Below, piece by piece: positions 60,119 to 64,000 of a stretch of 64,000 nt of DNA (its first letter is position 1; every line of letters begins with the position of its first letter). Source of the DNA: Helianthus annuus (lineage: Eukaryota > Streptophyta > Magnoliopsida > Asterales > Asteraceae); assembly GCF_002127325.2 (NCBI RefSeq), contig NC_035448.2, positions 63,785,751 to 63,849,750 on the forward strand. The letters run 5' to 3'. The notes under the pieces are model-generated. The model worked only from the letters and a program-made list of their open reading frames with translations. It made no database searches and was not told the DNA's origin. Made by a program: the position numbers and the translations under genes.

Positions 60119-61082
60119 TTTCAATTCTTCTTTAAGCAAGATCTTTGTTTGGTAAACGTATGCTTCGCCATCTACTTGGGATTTATCAATCATAGTACTG
60201 TTGATGTTAAGATCATATGTTTCATTTTCGTATAATTGGATGATGTGTTTCTTGAATAGTTTGTTCATATTTCTGCAACAAAAACGCCATCTTTGTTTTT
60301 CTTGTTGATTACCAACAATATGATATGATGATAGGTTTTATTTGTGGTAAACCAAGAAAGTAAAAGGTCTGAACAAAGAGAAAAGATGAAGCTGATAAAG
60401 GAAAAGAGAGGAGTTAAATCTTGTTTATTCTGTATGTTTATCTCTTTGCAAAATTTCATGTTTATAATGAATTAATTAGGGTAGCTTAGAGAGCAAGTTA
60501 TTGTAGTATGTGTTGGCCTTAATTGTGTGATCAAAGTTTGATAGAAATGCAGGGGTTGATTATGCATTAGTTTAAAGTTATTTAGATGGCGTTTACAAGG
60601 TAGTTATAAAATATGGGGACTAAAGTTGACAATCTGGAAGTTGGCAACTTCTCCTCTAATCGAAAGGGTATGTCCCTGAGGACATGTTTGTTCGCGATTG
60701 GCTGCATACAAGGGATCAAGGGATGCGACTTGTGGATGTAAAGACACACCTCTTCAAGTTTCATTCTCATCCACATATTCTAGAGACGTGACTATTCGTG
60801 AAAGGACACGACTCTACACTCGCACCCATTGAAGTCTATAAATAGTTTAGGATTTTCATTTGTTATTGTAATCTGGAATCTCGCATCTTGTAACAATCAG
60901 GTTCTATTGTTCATTTATTAATACAATTGCATATTAGGGTTTATCCCTCTCTTCTTGTTCTTTGTTTGATTATTATTTTGTTCTTGATTGATGGGTTGAA
61001 TTCATGGTCTCCTGGGATCTATAGTATGTATAGGGATGTTATTGTAGGTTTTATTTGTGGTGTTTCGATCTATATTAACGAA
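60119..61082. other. DC1 3' flank and LTR-like fragment
   Basis: TCTATAAATAGTTTAGG near 60836, followed about 60-90 bp later by TTATTAATACAATTGC, has the spacing of an LTR TATA and polyadenylation region. No LTR ends could be fixed. No gene is seen. Confidence 0.35.
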
Positions 61083-61160
61083 CACTACAAGAAAATCGAC
61101 CAATAATGGCGACAGCTGTCACCGCTAAAAGTAATGATCTGCGCCGCTAAAGCTAGTATA
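61083..61160 (+). mobile_element. CACTA-type transposon terminus
   Basis: CACTACAAGAAAATCGACC is the canonical CACTA terminal inverted repeat, followed by subterminal GGCGACA and CCGCTAAA words (ACCGCTAAAAG and GCCGCTAAAGC), as in plant CACTA elements. The other end was not found, so it is a fragment. Confidence 0.7.
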
Positions 61161-61344
61161 CATTTCTTGAAGTACATTTGCACGTATTTTGTCACATAAA
61201 GATTAATTTCGGTTTTATACGTAAAGTGTTTTATAACTGCTCAAAGTTCACTTAAAAAAGTTCTCAACAAAATCAAATAGGAGAATCATGTAAAAACTAA
61301 GGCCTGGTCTACTCGCACACGCCATTTGTCTTTTTGCACACCCA

Positions 61345-61376
61345 AAGCGCCGCGCTATGGCCACAGCGGGGCGCTT
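61345..61376. other. GC-rich hairpin at the OTU gene stop
   Basis: AAGCGCCGCGCT and AGCGGGGCGCTT pair at 11 of 12 positions around an 8-base loop. The stop codon (61375-61377) overlaps one arm. It stands out from the AT-rich flank. Confidence 0.8.
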
Positions 61377-62899
61377 AGGGCTTGGTCAACAGACAAGGAC
61401 TGATTGGGGTTACATTAAGGTCAGGGGGACGATACGTAAGCATTTCGTACGCGTTGGTCTGATCCCTGTATAATGTATGCCAGGCTGCTGCGCGCTCTGT
61501 TCTGTTCGCTGTCCAGAGTAGGTTTGGGGGAGGCATTGGATAACAACCTCCAAGCTCTACATGTATGAAATGCCCATCATCGACGAACACAACCGCAACC
61601 ACCAAGTGAGGTTGCTCAGCTTCGTTTGGCCCGCCCAGCAGAGGGAAAATTGTATCGCTCCCACGAATGTCGAAGGTGTGAACAATCACACCATATCGTT
61701 GGGCAATAAGAAACCCCGTCTCAGGCATCGTCATGTAATTTTCGATACCTGCTCGTCCCACCCCTTTGAAATCGATCCGTCTAACTAGCGCATCATAATG
61801 TCCTATGTTTTCCGGATCAAAAACCTGCCTCCAAAGCGATTCGTTCATACGTAAGTCCATTATAAGTTGTTTCCGGATCATCAAATATGTATTTTGTTTC
61901 ACTCCTAACCCAACAGCCACCGATCGAAACCCACAATGACCATCTGGTTTCACGTCCTTTATTCTCACGATGTATGGATGGATCACTTTGGGAATCTGAG
62001 ATGCGTAGTTGCGGATCGCTATATCCATCTTAGGACCGAGCTTGATCATCGGGAAATCAGGGTGTAGGTTGAGCGGTTTGGTATTCTTTTGTCTTCTAGA
62101 ATCTTCGGATGGTATGTACGAGCTGTGACAGGGAAGATCGTCTGAGGCCTCGACCCAAGTTTCTTCCGACGGAATGTACGAGCTTTTTCTAGCGGCTTCA
62201 ACCTTCCTTTGTTCCTGCGTTTTCAATGTTGGGCGACCACGAGTTTTCTTCAGAACAACAGGAGGTTTTTTGTTATTGTTCCCTGGATTGAGGATTTGTT
62301 GAAACTTTTCAAAGAAGCTCCTTTTCACTTGAGGGGGTGTTGGATCGATCTGTTGTTTCAATTTTTCAAATTCCGCGTCTACATCAATATCCTCTATGTT
62401 ATTCCTTGTAGGCTTGAAGTCAAGCTTCTTCTAGAACACGTCTATGTGTGTGATCCGGATTTGCTGACCTGTGGATGAAAACAAATTAGGTGGCAAAATC
62501 ATAACGAGAAAGGTCAAAACTATTAATTACCGTTATTTTCCATCTTTTCCAAACGACAGGCACATGGCAAACCACAGCTGGTAAAAAGTTGGCAACCACA
62601 GCTTGCACCGTAGGCTCTCAACCCGTCTTCCTTACGTTTTAGTTCAATACTCAAAAGCTCAATCGCATATATTGAAACCTTTCTGAGAATATATGCAAGC
62701 ATGGGCTGATCCTTGTGGTGCTTCATCACTTTTCGGAGGCTTGTTTCAAAGCTACTTCTAATCTCAGCGTATTGTCTATCAACAACATGATCAACATACA
62801 GTACAAGTTTATCCAGTGTGTTGCGATGACTTGGAAAGTGACTTTTTAGTGTTGCATGCACGCCCTCAACCCTGTTGGTCGTAGTTTGGTGAAAGTTGA
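61375..62899 (-). pseudogene. MULE transposase C-terminus fused to an OTU protease
   Basis: Exon 62899-62531 encodes TTTNRVEGVHATLKSHFPSH, the end of the MULE transposase core, then a SWIM-like zinc motif CGC..(6)..GLPCAC. After a 62-bp GT/AG intron (62530-62469), exon 62468-61375 continues in frame with a basic linker (RGRPTLKTQEQRK) and repeats of SSYIPSE. An OTU cysteine-protease domain follows: D140-GHC143-GFRS, HYDALV, and a C-terminal HFIHVEL with the likely catalytic His (residues counted from the TTG at 62361). OTU enzymes cleave ubiquitin-type bonds. An in-frame TAG at 62431-62433 (probably a former Trp codon) and the LTR insertion at 62900 make the locus dead, although the OTU catalytic residues are intact. 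Confidence 0.8.
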
Positions 62900-63346
62900 T
62901 GTTGGATCGTATCTTGACCCGAATGAGTCGTTCAGAGGCGTTCTCCTATGTTTCAGGTGCGGAATAACAAGAAACGTAGGTAGAAATAGCTTGCACTTCA
63001 CTTTAATCTACTGTTTTATTGATTTATCAACGTTTACAGCTCAATCGTCACACCGGCAGCACCTCGGTATGGAATTCAATGAAGTTACAAATGATTTCGC
63101 TTCAGGGGTTTATATAGAGTTCAGATTTCGCTTCAAGTGACATGTTCACATAAGCGAAACCTCATGTGAACACATAAGCGGAACCTCATGTTCAACCAAG
63201 CGAAACCTATCTCTAATGTCCCTATAAGCGAAACCTCTTCCTAACACACATACATTCTCTTATTTTCTCGTAATACATGCCCTAATCTATACAATGCAAT
63301 GTTTGACTTGATCTAAGACGAAATCAACAGATGTAGTGCACCAACA
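62900..63346 (-). repeat. 3' LTR of SIRE-like element C (447 bp)
   Basis: Bounded by TGTTGG and CCAACA. The minus-strand TATATAAA lies at about 63109-63115, with U3-side repeats of ATAAGCGAAACCTCAT-type motifs (63125-63235). It is inserted directly in the MULE transposase reading. The adjoining 5 bp on the left are GTTGA. The matching duplication lies beyond the window. Confidence 0.88.
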
Positions 63347-64000
63347 GACTCCCCCTCAGATGTTGATGGAGTCGTTCATCAATACACATCATCCTGTGTC
63401 TTCACATCTTCAGTCTTGATCAGTCTCTGGGATTTTCTTTCTCTCTTCACCAACAGACTCTTCTTTTAGCATATCTGCTTGAAAATCTTCAGACTCCCCT
63501 TCTCGATTTGCTGGCATTCCTTTGTTCTTCAGCAACATCTTCAGGATCGTTGTCTGACCTTCACAGGTTCTCAGGATCGATCAGCCTGGCTCAAACAGAG
63601 GTCTTCAAGAATCGAAACCTGACACTCTATCTTTAGATCCAAGATCAAAACCTGATTATACCTGTACATTCTTAACCCAGAAATAAAATTTCTAAACTTA
63701 ACACTTTGTGTGCACCAATTCTAACTCCCTCTCATGAGCGTCAACAAACACTCTCTCTCAAGCTATGATGAACCACTTGTTGATTTTCAAAGTACATTTG
63801 ATTGTTCAATACACACTCCCCCTCACAAAAAGATCATCATGTCTAGCACTCGAAATTTTGAAAATCAGCTTTCCAATATCAGTTGTCAAAAATCTTTTTG
63901 GATTTTTTAAACTTTATGCTAAAACACACTGAAAATCTTTTTGGATTTTCTAAAAAAAAGTAACTGACACCATTTGTAAAAACACAAGAATGTAGAAAAG
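63347..64000 (-). mobile_element. Element C: PPT and 3' non-coding region
   Basis: The PPT is at 63347-63357 (minus strand GAGGGGGAGTC). The rest is non-coding and similar to the corresponding part of element A, for example AAAATCAGCTTTCC, TATCAGTTGTC and AAAAATCTTTTTGGATTTT near 63860-63905. The element continues past the window end. Confidence 0.75.

Overview
The window reads as nuclear DNA of a flowering plant. The evidence is spliceosomal introns, FAR1-type and MULE transposase remnants, tRNA-derived SINEs, plant Copia and Gypsy elements, and an AT-rich base composition. Several repeat families and protein remnants look like those common in Asteraceae. That is an inference from memory, not a search result. 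Only two host-type genes look plausibly intact: a short HSP70-like gene (34688-36402, minus) and a DC1-domain gene (59393-60118, plus). Almost everything else is nested, decaying mobile DNA.

Layout. 1-5375: a SIRE-like Copia element on the minus strand (element A) with LTR, PBS, PPT and a gag-like gene but no pol. 5376-9178: an LTR fragment lying in a Copia element whose open frame contains a piece of Gypsy reverse transcriptase. That Copia element lies against a degraded DNA-binding-protein remnant that also carries a SINE. 9771-13387: the 3' part of a Gypsy chromovirus. 13388-21980: a second SIRE-like element (B) inserted into the Gypsy pol, with broken gag and pol and no 5' end. 22525-24593: a SINE with a perfect 17-bp target duplication, then a MULE-like element with a perfect 10-bp duplication and a 42-bp minisatellite inside. 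25.9-33.9 kb: gene fragments with splice sites, a foldback element, LINE remnants, two Helitron-type 3' ends, a small hAT and a SINE. 34.7-36.4 kb: the HSP70-like gene. 37.8-40.1 kb: two MULE-like elements. 42.4-50.5 kb: a FAR1/MULE pseudogene split by a 2.7-kb solo LTR, followed by a non-coding Gypsy element with a 67-bp minisatellite. 51.2-54.6 kb: three inverted-repeat elements, two of them next to (AT)n tracts. 59.4-60.1 kb: the DC1 gene. 61.1-62.9 kb: a CACTA terminus and a MULE transposase-OTU fusion pseudogene, cut by a third SIRE-like element (C) that runs off the window.

The three SIRE-like elements (A, B, C) share orientation, LTR length (444-447 bp), TGTTGG...CCAACA ends and nearly the same polypurine tract. 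Each carries its own variant of a reiterated AAGCGAAAT-type motif beside the TATA box. Element A (gag only) could in principle use enzymes from relatives of B. The non-coding Gypsy element ending at 50474 has the same PPT-LTR start as the coding Gypsy at 11.8-13.4 kb, which suggests a similar dependence. No complete autonomous element is present, and I saw no tRNA, rRNA or CRISPR locus. All counts and alignments here were made by eye.
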